Shown one piece after another: positions 8,063-16,329 of a DNA stretch of 64,000 nt. Every line of letters starts with the position of its first letter. The stretch's first letter is position 1. The stretch is from Algoriphagus machipongonensis (GTDB taxonomy: Bacteria > Bacteroidota > Bacteroidia > Cytophagales > Cyclobacteriaceae). The position numbers were made by a program, and so were the translations under genes. The stretch covers positions 3,413,001 through 3,477,000 of the forward strand of contig NZ_CM001023.1 of the NCBI RefSeq assembly GCF_000166275.1. Reading direction: 5' to 3'. The notes under the pieces are model-generated. The model was given only the letters and a program-made list of their open reading frames with translations. It searched no databases and was not told where the DNA came from.

Positions 8063-10492
8063 ATGAAAAAAACACTACTCGTACTCCTAGTAAGTATCTT
8101 GAGTCTTCCTGCGATTTATGCCCAAAACTTAGATTTGGCAAAATTCAGCAAAAGGGAAGGTTTTGTAGATTTCTATCTAGATGAAGAAAAAGGGAAAATC
8201 TACCTAGAGGTAGAAGACCTCGAAAAGGAATTTCTATATGTCAGTTCTCTGACTGCTGGGGTAGGCTCCAATGACCTGGGATTAGACCGAGGCCAATTAG
8301 GTGAGACCCGAGTGGTAGAATTCCGAAAAACCGGCAATAAGGTATTTCTAGTACAGAAAAATTATGGATTCAGAGCCTACTCAGACAATCCTGCCGAAGT
8401 AAAATCAATTCAAGATGCTTTTGCGGAATCTATCCTTTGGGGTTTTGAAGTTGCCCAAAAGAATGGTGATAACCTGATAGTGGACGCAACCAACTTTTAC
8501 ATGCAAGACACACATGGAGTTGGAGATAGATTAAACAGAAGTAGACAAGGGAATTTTAGAACAGACGCCAGTAGATCTGGACTCTACTATCCTACCACCA
8601 AAAACTTTCCGAAAAACACGGAAGTCGAAGCCACAATCACATTGACAGGCCAAATTACTGGGAGAGAACTCCGTTCAGTAACCCCAGGATCAGATGCTGT
8701 GACAGTCAGACAGAGACATTCATTTATAGAGCTTCCTGATTTGGACTATCAAAAAAGGGAGTTTGATCCAAGAGGCGGATTTTTTTCCATAAGTTATATG
8801 GACTTCACAACGCCAATCACTGAGCCTATTTTAAAAAGATTTATTTCAAGACATAGACTAGAGAAAACAGATCCAAGTGCAGCTGTTTCTGAAGTAGTTG
8901 AACCGATCGTTTATTACTTGGATCGAGGAACTCCCGAGCCAGTAGCTTCTGCACTAATTGAAGGAGGAAACTATTGGGCCCAAGCATTTGAAGCTGCAGG
9001 TTTCAAAGATGCTTTCAGAGTAGAATTAGCACCTGAAGGGATGGACTTATTAGATGTAAGATACAATGTCATTCAGTGGGTTCACCGCTCCACTAGGGGT
9101 TGGTCTTATGGAAGCAGCGTGAGAGATCCTAGAACTGGAGAAATCCTCAAAGGTCATGTTTCTTTGGGCTCACTTCGTGTACGTCAAGATTACTTAATTG
9201 CACAAGGTCTTATTCAACCTTATGAAAATGGTACAGAGCCAGATCCGAAAATGCTAAAACTTGCTTTGGATAGGTTGAGACAACTATCTGCACATGAGAT
9301 CGGTCACACCATCGGATTGGCACACAGTTATGCAACTTCCGCTGAGAACAGATCTTCAGTGATGGATTATCCTTATCCTGTCATCACCCAGGATTCAAAT
9401 GGAGAATTAGACCTGTCTGTTGCTTATGATCAAAAAATCGGAGAATGGGATAAGTGGGCTATCAAATATGGGTATGGAACAGTCCCTGCAGGGATGTCAG
9501 AATCTGAGTTTTTAGAAAAAACTCTGGAAGACACCTATGCAGCAGGATATGAATTTATTACAGACTCTGATTCCCGTGATCCAAGTGGTGCACATCCACG
9601 CTCGCATTTATGGGACAATGGTTCCTCTGCATCTACAGAGCTTGAGAGAATGCTTGAGCTAAGAGCAAATAAATTAGCCAGCTTCGGATTAAATGCTATT
9701 CAAGATGGGACGCCAACTGCCTTATTGGAAGAAGTTTTAGTTCCTCTTTATTTGATGCACCGATACCAAGTGGAAGCTACCTCTAAAGTAATCGGAGGAC
9801 TTGACTACCAGTATAAAGTAAAAGGTGACAATCAACCTAACCACAAATGGGTTCCTTCTTCCACCCAAAAAGAGGCTTTAGATGCTCTTTTATTGACCAT
9901 CTCTCCTGATCAGTTAGAAGTTCCAAAACATATTTTGGCTTTGATACCTCCAAGACCTTACGGCTATGGAAGAACGAGAGAAACCTTTGTTTCGAGGACA
10001 GGACCTGTATTTGATCCAATTGCTCCTGCAGAAACAATTGTTGATTTAACCCTTTCTTTCCTATTGGATGAAACAAGAGTAAATCGAATGTACCTGCAAA
10101 ACCTACAGGATGAAAGTTTACCTAGCTTTGAAGAAATTCTTAATGAAGTGACTGGAAATTTATTTGACTCTTCTCTCCCATCTGGCTTGAAGACCGAGAT
10201 TAAATTAATGACCGAAACAAAAATGGTAGACCACCTCATTTCGTTGGCGAAGAATGGGGCTGCTTCCAATTCAGTACGAGCGATTTCCAGAGCTAAATTG
10301 GATGAATTAGCGAACCAAAGTATCACGAATAGGAACAGCAGTGCACTTCTAAGTCAGCACTCTAAATACCTAGCAGATAAAATCAATGCTTTCTTAGATC
10401 TTCCAGTGGAATTAACAGTTCAAGAAACCTTGAAGGCACCTGATGGATCTCCAATAGGCTCGGAATCTATGACTTGCGATTTTGACTATTAA
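8063..10492 (+). CDS. Secreted zinc metalloprotease, DUF5117/DUF5118 metzincin
   Basis: The 809-residue product has a signal peptide cut after IYAQ. N-terminal DUF5118/DUF5117-type segments include FVDFYLDEEKGKIYLEV, LYVSSLTAGVGSNDLGLDRGQ and the RQRHSFIELPDLDY region. The zinc-binding motif HEIGHTIGLAH (411-421) has the HExxHxxGxxH metzincin spacing, and SVMDYPYP downstream supplies the Met-turn. It presumably acts in the periplasm, on the surface or outside the cell; the substrate is unknown. The start is ATG 8063, where the signal peptide begins; an in-frame TTG at 8042 would add seven polar residues. A strong terminator follows, so it is probably a monocistronic unit. No type IX C-terminal sorting domain is apparent. 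Confidence 0.88.
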   Translation: MKKTLLVLLVSILSLPAIYAQNLDLAKFSKREGFVDFYLDEEKGKIYLEVEDLEKEFLYVSSLTAGVGSNDLGLDRGQLGETRVVEFRKTGNKVFLVQKNYGFRAYSDNPAEVKSIQDAFAESILWGFEVAQKNGDNLIVDATNFYMQDTHGVGDRLNRSRQGNFRTDASRSGLYYPTTKNFPKNTEVEATITLTGQITGRELRSVTPGSDAVTVRQRHSFIELPDLDYQKREFDPRGGFFSISYMDFTTPITEPILKRFISRHRLEKTDPSAAVSEVVEPIVYYLDRGTPEPVASALIEGGNYWAQAFEAAGFKDAFRVELAPEGMDLLDVRYNVIQWVHRSTRGWSYGSSVRDPRTGEILKGHVSLGSLRVRQDYLIAQGLIQPYENGTEPDPKMLKLALDRLRQLSAHEIGHTIGLAHSYATSAENRSSVMDYPYPVITQDSNGELDLSVAYDQKIGEWDKWAIKYGYGTVPAGMSESEFLEKTLEDTYAAGYEFITDSDSRDPSGAHPRSHLWDNGSSASTELERMLELRANKLASFGLNAIQDGTPTALLEEVLVPLYLMHRYQVEATSKVIGGLDYQYKVKGDNQPNHKWVPSSTQKEALDALLLTISPDQLEVPKHILALIPPRPYGYGRTRETFVSRTGPVFDPIAPAETIVDLTLSFLLDETRVNRMYLQNLQDESLPSFEEILNEVTGNLFDSSLPSGLKTEIKLMTETKMVDHLISLAKNGAASNSVRAISRAKLDELANQSITNRNSSALLSQHSKYLADKINAFLDLPVELTVQETLKAPDGSPIGSESMTCDFDY

Positions 10493-10824
10493 TTAAATCA
10501 GTCCTTTTCAAAATGAAGCAGCCTTACTTTTAGGGCTGCTTCATTTTTTTATAGCTACGTTTCCAAAAAAGGAACTTCTATCGATATCCACTAAATCTGG
10601 ATGATGCCCTAGCTAAGGTCCAATCAATGCTTTTTTTTAACTCTTTCATCTCAAAGAACCGGCTTTTTGGAAGTCTATTAAAGCTTTTATTGCCATTTAA
10701 AACTGGGTATAATCGCACTTCATTTTTCACTATTTGTAGAATATTATTTTGTAAAAATTGCTTTTAAAAACCATGACATTTTAAAATATTTGGAATAAGG
10801 AAATTTATTTAATTTTTTAAGTCT
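10493..10824. other. Intergenic region, 332 bp
   Basis: It holds the metalloprotease terminator (10511-10550) and then about 270 A+T-rich bases before the TIR-like gene. I see no reading frame or RNA gene of note. TTTG tetramers and A/T runs at about 10730-10800 probably include the promoter of the downstream gene, but no exact TAnnTTTG box is present, so none is assigned. Confidence 0.6.
10511..10550 (+). terminator. Rho-independent terminator after metalloprotease
   Basis: A perfect 13-bp stem (aaatgaagcagcc pairing with ggctgcttcattt), a 10-nt loop and then a T run. It lies about 20 bp past the metalloprotease stop. Confidence 0.93.
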
Positions 10825-12195
10825 ATGGATGAAGGAAAGAAAAGATGTTTCGTAGTGATGGGTTTTGGAACCAAAACCGATTATGTCAACGGAAGAAAAC
10901 TCGACTTAAATAAATCTTACCGCCTCCTTATCAAACCAGTTGTTGAGCAAAAAGGAATTGAATGCGTGAGGGCTGATGAAATCCCTCATTCTGGTTCGAT
11001 TGACGTTCAGATGTATCGCGAATTATTAAAAGCTGACTTGGTGATTGCAGATCTATCTACGGCAAACCCAAATGCGCTTTATGAATTGGGGATTAGACAT
11101 GCACTGAGACCCTATACTACAATTGTTATTTCTGAAGATAAATTGGTTTACCCTTTCGATCTTAATCATATTTTGATCACCAAATATCAACACTTGGGAG
11201 ATGCGATAGACTATGAGGAAGTGGGGAGGTTTAGGCAAGCATTGGGGAATTTAATTGATGAGGTCATAGATAAAAATGAGTCTGATAGCCCTGTATATAC
11301 CTATCTCAATTCTTTAATCCCTCCAAAGACCCAGCAAGAAATAAAAGAATCCATAGAGACTTCTCCGGAGTCTTCCCAAAATGAAGACACGGGAAAGGCC
11401 CTTTCATTGATCATTCAAGAGGCTGAAAGTGCGGTAGAAATAAAGGATTTTGATTCAGCAAGAGATTTATTCCAGTCTGCAGTTCTTTTATCCAAAATAA
11501 ATCAAGAACAAAGTGATACTTATTTAATTCATAGACTGGCATTTTGCACCTATAAAGCTGCCAAACCAGATTTAATTTCCTCGCTTTACAAATCTCTTGA
11601 TCTACTTATTTCCATCAACCTTGCACACACCAATGATCCAGAAACCGTCTCCACTGCTGGGGCAGTCGAAAAGAAACTATATGAGTGCGGAGAAGGCGAT
11701 CAACATTTAGAAAACTCTATCCTCTATTATCAAAGAAGCTTTTACCTGCTCAATAACCGATACAATGGAATCAATTTGGCCATTACCTTTGTCTATCGCT
11801 CAAACTCAAACATTGTTAGCAATGAAAAAGAGCGAATTGCAGATTTGGTTTTTGCTCAAAGAACTTGGAAAAGGGTGATATTTTTATGTGAACGTGATTG
11901 GCCTATGATCCTAATAAAGGAGAAAACGGATGCTTCTTTTGACTCGACAACTGAGGAGTCTCAAGAGATGGAAGAATACTACGCCCGACAAAAGTTTTGG
12001 ATTACAGTTAACCGGGCAGAAGCTTACTTTGGCCTAGGGAACTTTGAATTATATGGCAAATACCTAGAAGAAGCAAAAAAAATTCCGCATCCAAAGTGGA
12101 TGTGGGAGAGCTTTACAGATCAAATTGGTAGATTAGAGGCTGAATTAAGAAAATCCGGTCATTTAATGGATCCGATTTGGACCCCGCCGGCATAA
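10825..12195 (+). CDS. TIR/nucleoside-deoxyribosyltransferase-like protein with TRAF-binding (TPR-type) C-terminal domain
   Basis: This 456-residue cytoplasmic protein has no signal peptide or membrane segment. The N-terminal domain (about 5-150) shows the Rossmann-like pattern of TIR/SLOG/nucleoside 2-deoxyribosyltransferase relatives: CFVVMGFG at 8-15, IECVRADEI at 45-53, then ADLVIADLSTANPNALYELGIRHAL at 70-94 with a candidate catalytic Glu at E87. About 185-420 resembles the DUF4071/MAP3K TRAFs-binding helical repeat domain, with paired-helix segments such as SAVEIKDFDSARDLF and AYFGLGNFELYGKYLEEA. Aravind and co-workers proposed conflict-system roles for related TPR-type modules; in eukaryotes a similar region occurs in MAP3K5/ASK1. 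The gene has no obvious partner: terminator upstream, peptidase 23 bp downstream. NAD or nucleotide-derivative processing is inference. Confidence 0.72.
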   Translation: MDEGKKRCFVVMGFGTKTDYVNGRKLDLNKSYRLLIKPVVEQKGIECVRADEIPHSGSIDVQMYRELLKADLVIADLSTANPNALYELGIRHALRPYTTIVISEDKLVYPFDLNHILITKYQHLGDAIDYEEVGRFRQALGNLIDEVIDKNESDSPVYTYLNSLIPPKTQQEIKESIETSPESSQNEDTGKALSLIIQEAESAVEIKDFDSARDLFQSAVLLSKINQEQSDTYLIHRLAFCTYKAAKPDLISSLYKSLDLLISINLAHTNDPETVSTAGAVEKKLYECGEGDQHLENSILYYQRSFYLLNNRYNGINLAITFVYRSNSNIVSNEKERIADLVFAQRTWKRVIFLCERDWPMILIKEKTDASFDSTTEESQEMEEYYARQKFWITVNRAEAYFGLGNFELYGKYLEEAKKIPHPKWMWESFTDQIGRLEAELRKSGHLMDPIWTPPA

Positions 12196-12218
12196 CTAAA
12201 CCATATTGCCTAGATTTT

Positions 12219-14258
12219 ATGCAAAACCCATTATTGGCTCAATTTGCCACACCATTCGATACCGCCCCTTTTAACAAAATAAAAACTGAAGATTACTTAC
12301 CTGCAATCAAAGCTAGTATCGATGAAGCAAAATTAGAAATTGAAGCGATCAAAAATGAGGAGCAGCCAAGTTTTGAAAACACGATTGAAGCCCTCGATCG
12401 ATCAGGTAAAAAGCTAGGAATCATAAGTTCGATTTTCTTTAATCTAAATTCAGCCGAGACGAGTCCTGAATTACAAAAACTGGCTAGAGAAATTTCCCCT
12501 TTGCTAACACAGCACTCCAATGATATTTTATTGGATCAGGTATTATTTCAAAAAGTAGCTTCAGTTTTTGATTCACAGGAAAATTTAGATTTAACTCCAG
12601 AGCAGAAAACCCTTCTTGAAAAAACTTTCAAATCTTTTGTTAGAAATGGCGCAAAGTTAGGCCCAGAGCAAGGTGAAACTTTAAGAAAAATAGATCAAGA
12701 ACTTGCACAGCTAAGTTTAAAATTTGGAGAGAATGTCTTGGAAGAGACCAATAAATATGTCCATTTCGAGACTGAAGAAAGCGCAATTGAAGGATTGCCA
12801 GAAGGAATAAAAGAAGCAGCATCTCAAATAGCTGAAGAAAAAGGAAAACCAGGACAATGGGCATTCACCCTTGATTACCCGAGCTATATCCCTGCTTTAA
12901 CCTATGCCAAAAACAGAGACTTAAGAAAGCTTTTATTTTTAGCATACAACACCAAGTGTTCTAAAGGTGATGAACTTGATAATCAGCAAATCATTAAGGA
13001 CATCCTGAACTTAAAGGAAAAGCGAGCACAGCTTTTAGGGTATAAAAATCACGCTGAATTCATTTTGGAGGAGCGTATGGCAAAAAGCCCAGATGAGGTC
13101 ACACAATTTTCTGAATCACTCCTAGCTAAGGCCAAACCAAAAGCTGAAAAAGAGATTGAAGAATTAAGCAAATTTGCCAAAGACCTTGACGGTATCACAG
13201 AACTCCAAAAATGGGATTTCGCTTATTATTCCGAACTTCTCAAAAAGGAGAAATACGCAATTGATGATGAGCTTTTAAAGCCCTATTTCCAGTTAGAAAA
13301 AGTGATTTCAGGAGTTTTCCAAACTGCCCAAAAACTTTACGGATTAGAGTTCATTCCTAATTCCGAAATACCTGTATATCATCCAGATGTACTAGCGTAT
13401 GAGGTAAAAGATCGGGAAGGAAAGCATCTAGCAGTGTTCTACGCTGATTATTTCCCAAGAGCCGGAAAAAGAAACGGTGCTTGGATGACCAGCTACCAAG
13501 GGCAAAGTGAAAGAGATGGAGTAGAGAAAAGACCTCATATTTCTATCGTTTGTAACTTTACCAAGCCTACCAAAACGAAGCCTAGTTTACTGACATTTAA
13601 CGAGGTAACCACCTTATTCCATGAATTTGGCCACGCCCTTCATGGTATGGTTGCCAAAACAAAATACGAGTCAATCTCTGGCACTAGCGTCTACTGGGAT
13701 TTTGTGGAACTGCCATCGCAAATATTTGAAAACTGGTGCTACGAAAAAGAATGCCTTGACTTATTCGCTGAGCACTATGAAACGGGTGAGAAAATTCCTT
13801 CTGATCTAATTGAAAAAATTAAGAAGGCAGCGAACTTTCAGCAGGGGTATCAAACGGTCCGTCAAATTAGCTTCGGACTACTAGACATGGCATTCCACAG
13901 CACAAAGGCTCAGGAAATCACCGATATTCCGGAATTCGAAAGAGGCATCATGAAGAGAACTGATTTACTTCCTCCTGTTCAAGGGACATTGATGGCAACC
14001 TCGTTTTCACACATTTTCCAAGGTGGATATTCTGCTGGGTATTACAGTTACAAATGGGCTGAAGTTTTGGATGCAGATGCATTCGAATTGTTCCAGGAAA
14101 AAGGCGTTTTTGACCAAGAAACAGCTGCTTCTTTTCAAAAGAACATCCTTTCAGCTGGAGGAAGTGAGCACCCTTCCATTTTGTATAAAAGATTTAGGGG
14201 ACGTGAGCCAAAGCAAGATGCTTTATTAAAACGAGCTGGATTAGTTTCCAAGACTTAA
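12219..14258 (+). CDS. M3 family metallopeptidase (peptidyl-dipeptidase Dcp-like)
   Basis: The enzyme is a cytoplasmic oligopeptidase or dipeptidyl carboxypeptidase of the thimet oligopeptidase family. About 679 residues from ATG 12219, close to E. coli Dcp/PrlC. The zinc motif HEFGHALHGM starts at H468, followed by the family segment SGTSVYWDFVELPSQIFENW that supplies the third zinc-binding glutamate. Near the C-terminus, FSHIFQGGYSAGYYSYKWAEVLDADAF carries the conserved GGYxAGYYxY substrate loop. An in-frame upstream start at 12177 would overlap the previous gene and add 14 atypical residues, so it is rejected. It lies 23 bp after the TIR-like gene and could be co-transcribed with it. Confidence 0.93.
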   Translation: MQNPLLAQFATPFDTAPFNKIKTEDYLPAIKASIDEAKLEIEAIKNEEQPSFENTIEALDRSGKKLGIISSIFFNLNSAETSPELQKLAREISPLLTQHSNDILLDQVLFQKVASVFDSQENLDLTPEQKTLLEKTFKSFVRNGAKLGPEQGETLRKIDQELAQLSLKFGENVLEETNKYVHFETEESAIEGLPEGIKEAASQIAEEKGKPGQWAFTLDYPSYIPALTYAKNRDLRKLLFLAYNTKCSKGDELDNQQIIKDILNLKEKRAQLLGYKNHAEFILEERMAKSPDEVTQFSESLLAKAKPKAEKEIEELSKFAKDLDGITELQKWDFAYYSELLKKEKYAIDDELLKPYFQLEKVISGVFQTAQKLYGLEFIPNSEIPVYHPDVLAYEVKDREGKHLAVFYADYFPRAGKRNGAWMTSYQGQSERDGVEKRPHISIVCNFTKPTKTKPSLLTFNEVTTLFHEFGHALHGMVAKTKYESISGTSVYWDFVELPSQIFENWCYEKECLDLFAEHYETGEKIPSDLIEKIKKAANFQQGYQTVRQISFGLLDMAFHSTKAQEITDIPEFERGIMKRTDLLPPVQGTLMATSFSHIFQGGYSAGYYSYKWAEVLDADAFELFQEKGVFDQETAASFQKNILSAGGSEHPSILYKRFRGREPKQDALLKRAGLVSKT

Positions 14259-14324
14259 AATAAAGAACACTTCTATTCAAAAATTGAATTATATTAATCT
14301 CAGTGTCTGAAAAAATGCCTTTTT

Positions 14325-15413
14325 ATGATCCAAAATAGCCTTAAAATGCCTCCTTACTTGAAGGCACTTTCTGTACTGATATTTATTATCGTCTTGGTTT
14401 TTTTCCTTATCGTAGGAAAGAGCCTTTTAGTACCCTTGTTTATGGGTGGCTTTTTTGCTGTTCTGTTTACGCCTTTAAGCAATTGGTTGGAAGCACGTAA
14501 GGTTCCTAGAACACTTTCCAGTGTCATATCTTTGATAATCAATATCACCTTAGTCGTAGGGTTTGTTGCATTTATTATTTCAACAGTAGCCAATTTTACA
14601 AATGACTTTGATAATGTTTCTGAGAAATTAACAAGCTATGCAAAAGAGGTTGATGAATGGACCTATGAAAATTTTGGGATTGATGAGAATCTAGATGAAA
14701 AAGCCAGTAACGATTTCATAAAAACGGTGCTTCAGGAGAACAGTAAAAACATCACGGGTTTTGCATTAAAAACTGTTGGTTCTCTTTCGGGTTCTATTCT
14801 GATTCCAGTTTTTATGTTCTTCTTCTTGCTATATCGAGATCATTTAACAGAAGTGATGATCCGAATTTATCGTGACAAAGACCCTCAACTTGTCAGGATG
14901 CGGATTACCAGTCTTAGAAAATTACTCCAAAGCTACGTCATCGGAGTTTTGAAAGTGATGGGAATATTGGCCGTTTTGAACGTTACAGCATTTACAGCAC
15001 TTGGAATAAAGCATGCAATTTTCTTTGGTCTAATCGCCGCTTTCTTAAACATTATCCCTTATGTAGGCCCTTTGGTTGGTGCCATGATGCCTATGATTTA
15101 TTCATTCCTGACGAAAGACAGCTTATTCTACCCCATTGCAGTTCTTGCTAGTTATCAATTGATCCAGTTAATTGAAGGAAATATATTGACTCCAAAAATC
15201 GTAGGTGGTAATGTCAATCTAAATCCATTTATTACGTTTCTTGGATTATTAGTAGGGGCCTCGATCTGGGGCATTGCCGGAATGATATTAATCATACCAG
15301 TATTGGCAATCTTGCGTGAAATATTTGAATTAAGTGATCAAACTAGTCCTTTTGCCTTACTTTTGGGGGAAGAAAAACCGCATGAAAAAACTAAACCAAA
15401 AGAAGACGATTAA
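14325..15413 (+). CDS. AI-2E family transporter (PerM/YdiK-like)
   Basis: A 362-residue polytopic inner-membrane protein. N-terminal hydrophobic hairpins (YLKALSVLIFIIVLVFFLIV, LLVPLFMGGFFAVLFTPL) are followed by a soluble stretch around 90-140, then C-terminal helices including NIIPYVGPLVGAMMP and the terminal IAGMILIIPVLAILREIFE, both characteristic of the family. Members include TqsA, linked to autoinducer-2 export, and transporters of unknown substrate, so the name should not be read as function. The acidic/lysine-rich tail contains the start of the downstream TPR lipoprotein gene (32-bp overlap). Confidence 0.88.
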   Translation: MIQNSLKMPPYLKALSVLIFIIVLVFFLIVGKSLLVPLFMGGFFAVLFTPLSNWLEARKVPRTLSSVISLIINITLVVGFVAFIISTVANFTNDFDNVSEKLTSYAKEVDEWTYENFGIDENLDEKASNDFIKTVLQENSKNITGFALKTVGSLSGSILIPVFMFFFLLYRDHLTEVMIRIYRDKDPQLVRMRITSLRKLLQSYVIGVLKVMGILAVLNVTAFTALGIKHAIFFGLIAAFLNIIPYVGPLVGAMMPMIYSFLTKDSLFYPIAVLASYQLIQLIEGNILTPKIVGGNVNLNPFITFLGLLVGASIWGIAGMILIIPVLAILREIFELSDQTSPFALLLGEEKPHEKTKPKEDD

Positions 15414-16329
15414 CCTAGGATTATTCCTACTCATCCTATTTTCATTTTCTTGTGATAGCCTTGATGACAAAAAGGGGCGTTTTCTTCTTAAAGGAAATGA
15501 AAAACTAGAAGAGAATGATCCAAAGTCAGCGATTGAATTTTATCAGGAGGCGATTGACTTAGACAGTGCCTATTTTGACGCCCATTACAATAAAGCAATG
15601 GCTCATTTAAGGTTAAATCAACTTGATCAAGCTATTCATGCTTTTAGCGACGGGATTCAGGTTAATCAATCTAGCTTTGAAAGCTATTTCCAAAGAGGGT
15701 TAGCCTACTTGGATAATGGCGAGTTTTATAAAGCCCGGGAAGATGCCCAGCAGCTGGTTCAGATGGATTCTAAATCCTGGAAAAGCTACTTTTTGACCGG
15801 ATTGGTAGAAGAAAAATTAAACAACTACCCTCAAGCATTGGCTTCTTTCGAAAAGGCGGTCGAATTGGATCCCACTAATTCAGATCTTTTAGTCAATCAG
15901 GCAACCTTGCTTTATTACGAACAAAAATCAGAGGAGGCATTAATAATTCTCGATAAAGCGGAAGAAGTCAACCCAGCTGAACCCAATCTCCACAACTTAA
16001 GGTCAATGATTTACTTTGATAGAGAATCCTATCAAGAGGCTTTAGACGCAGTAAATAAAGCTATTGCCTTGAATAATACCCAAGCCTATTTCTATAATAA
16101 CAAAGGCCTGTATATGATGTTTACAGGAGATTTAGAAGGCGGATTGGATTTAGTGAACCAGAGTATCAAAATGAACGAGAACAACCCTTATGCGCTTCGA
16201 AACAAAGGGATTTACTATGTATTGACTGGTGACAAGGTAACTGCGCTTCAATATTTGGCAGAATTAAATGAAAATTACCCAGATATGCCTTTAGTTGAAG
16301 AATACCTCGAAAAGGCTCAGGGCTTATAA
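15382..16329 (+). CDS. TPR-repeat lipoprotein
   Basis: A 315-residue protein from ATG 15382, where a lipoprotein signal peptide begins (MKKLNQKK..., lipobox SFSC with Cys24). About eight tetratricopeptide repeats follow, for example KSAIEFYQEAIDLDSAYFDA, YPQALASFEKAVELDPTNSD and YQEALDAVNKAIALNNTQAY. TPR arrays scaffold protein-protein contacts; the lipid anchor places it in the periplasm or on a membrane. The gene overlaps the AI-2E permease by 32 bp, implying translational coupling. It ends 13 bp inside the convergent histidine kinase gene. An upstream in-frame start at 15334 would destroy the signal peptide. Confidence 0.85.
   Translation: MKKLNQKKTINLGLFLLILFSFSCDSLDDKKGRFLLKGNEKLEENDPKSAIEFYQEAIDLDSAYFDAHYNKAMAHLRLNQLDQAIHAFSDGIQVNQSSFESYFQRGLAYLDNGEFYKAREDAQQLVQMDSKSWKSYFLTGLVEEKLNNYPQALASFEKAVELDPTNSDLLVNQATLLYYEQKSEEALIILDKAEEVNPAEPNLHNLRSMIYFDRESYQEALDAVNKAIALNNTQAYFYNNKGLYMMFTGDLEGGLDLVNQSIKMNENNPYALRNKGIYYVLTGDKVTALQYLAELNENYPDMPLVEEYLEKAQGL

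Noticed and set aside
9964..10326. 120-codon open frame antisense to the metalloprotease
   Set aside because: It is a shadow of a conserved coding sequence, with no promoter, domain or independent codon bias.
10511..10550. Inverted repeat considered as a CRISPR repeat or attachment site
   Set aside because: It is single copy and has the stem, loop and T run of an ordinary terminator.
14325..15413. Quorum-sensing (autoinducer-2) export locus
   Set aside because: AI-2E is only a family name; no luxS or lsr genes are nearby and a second paralogue lies beside ychF.
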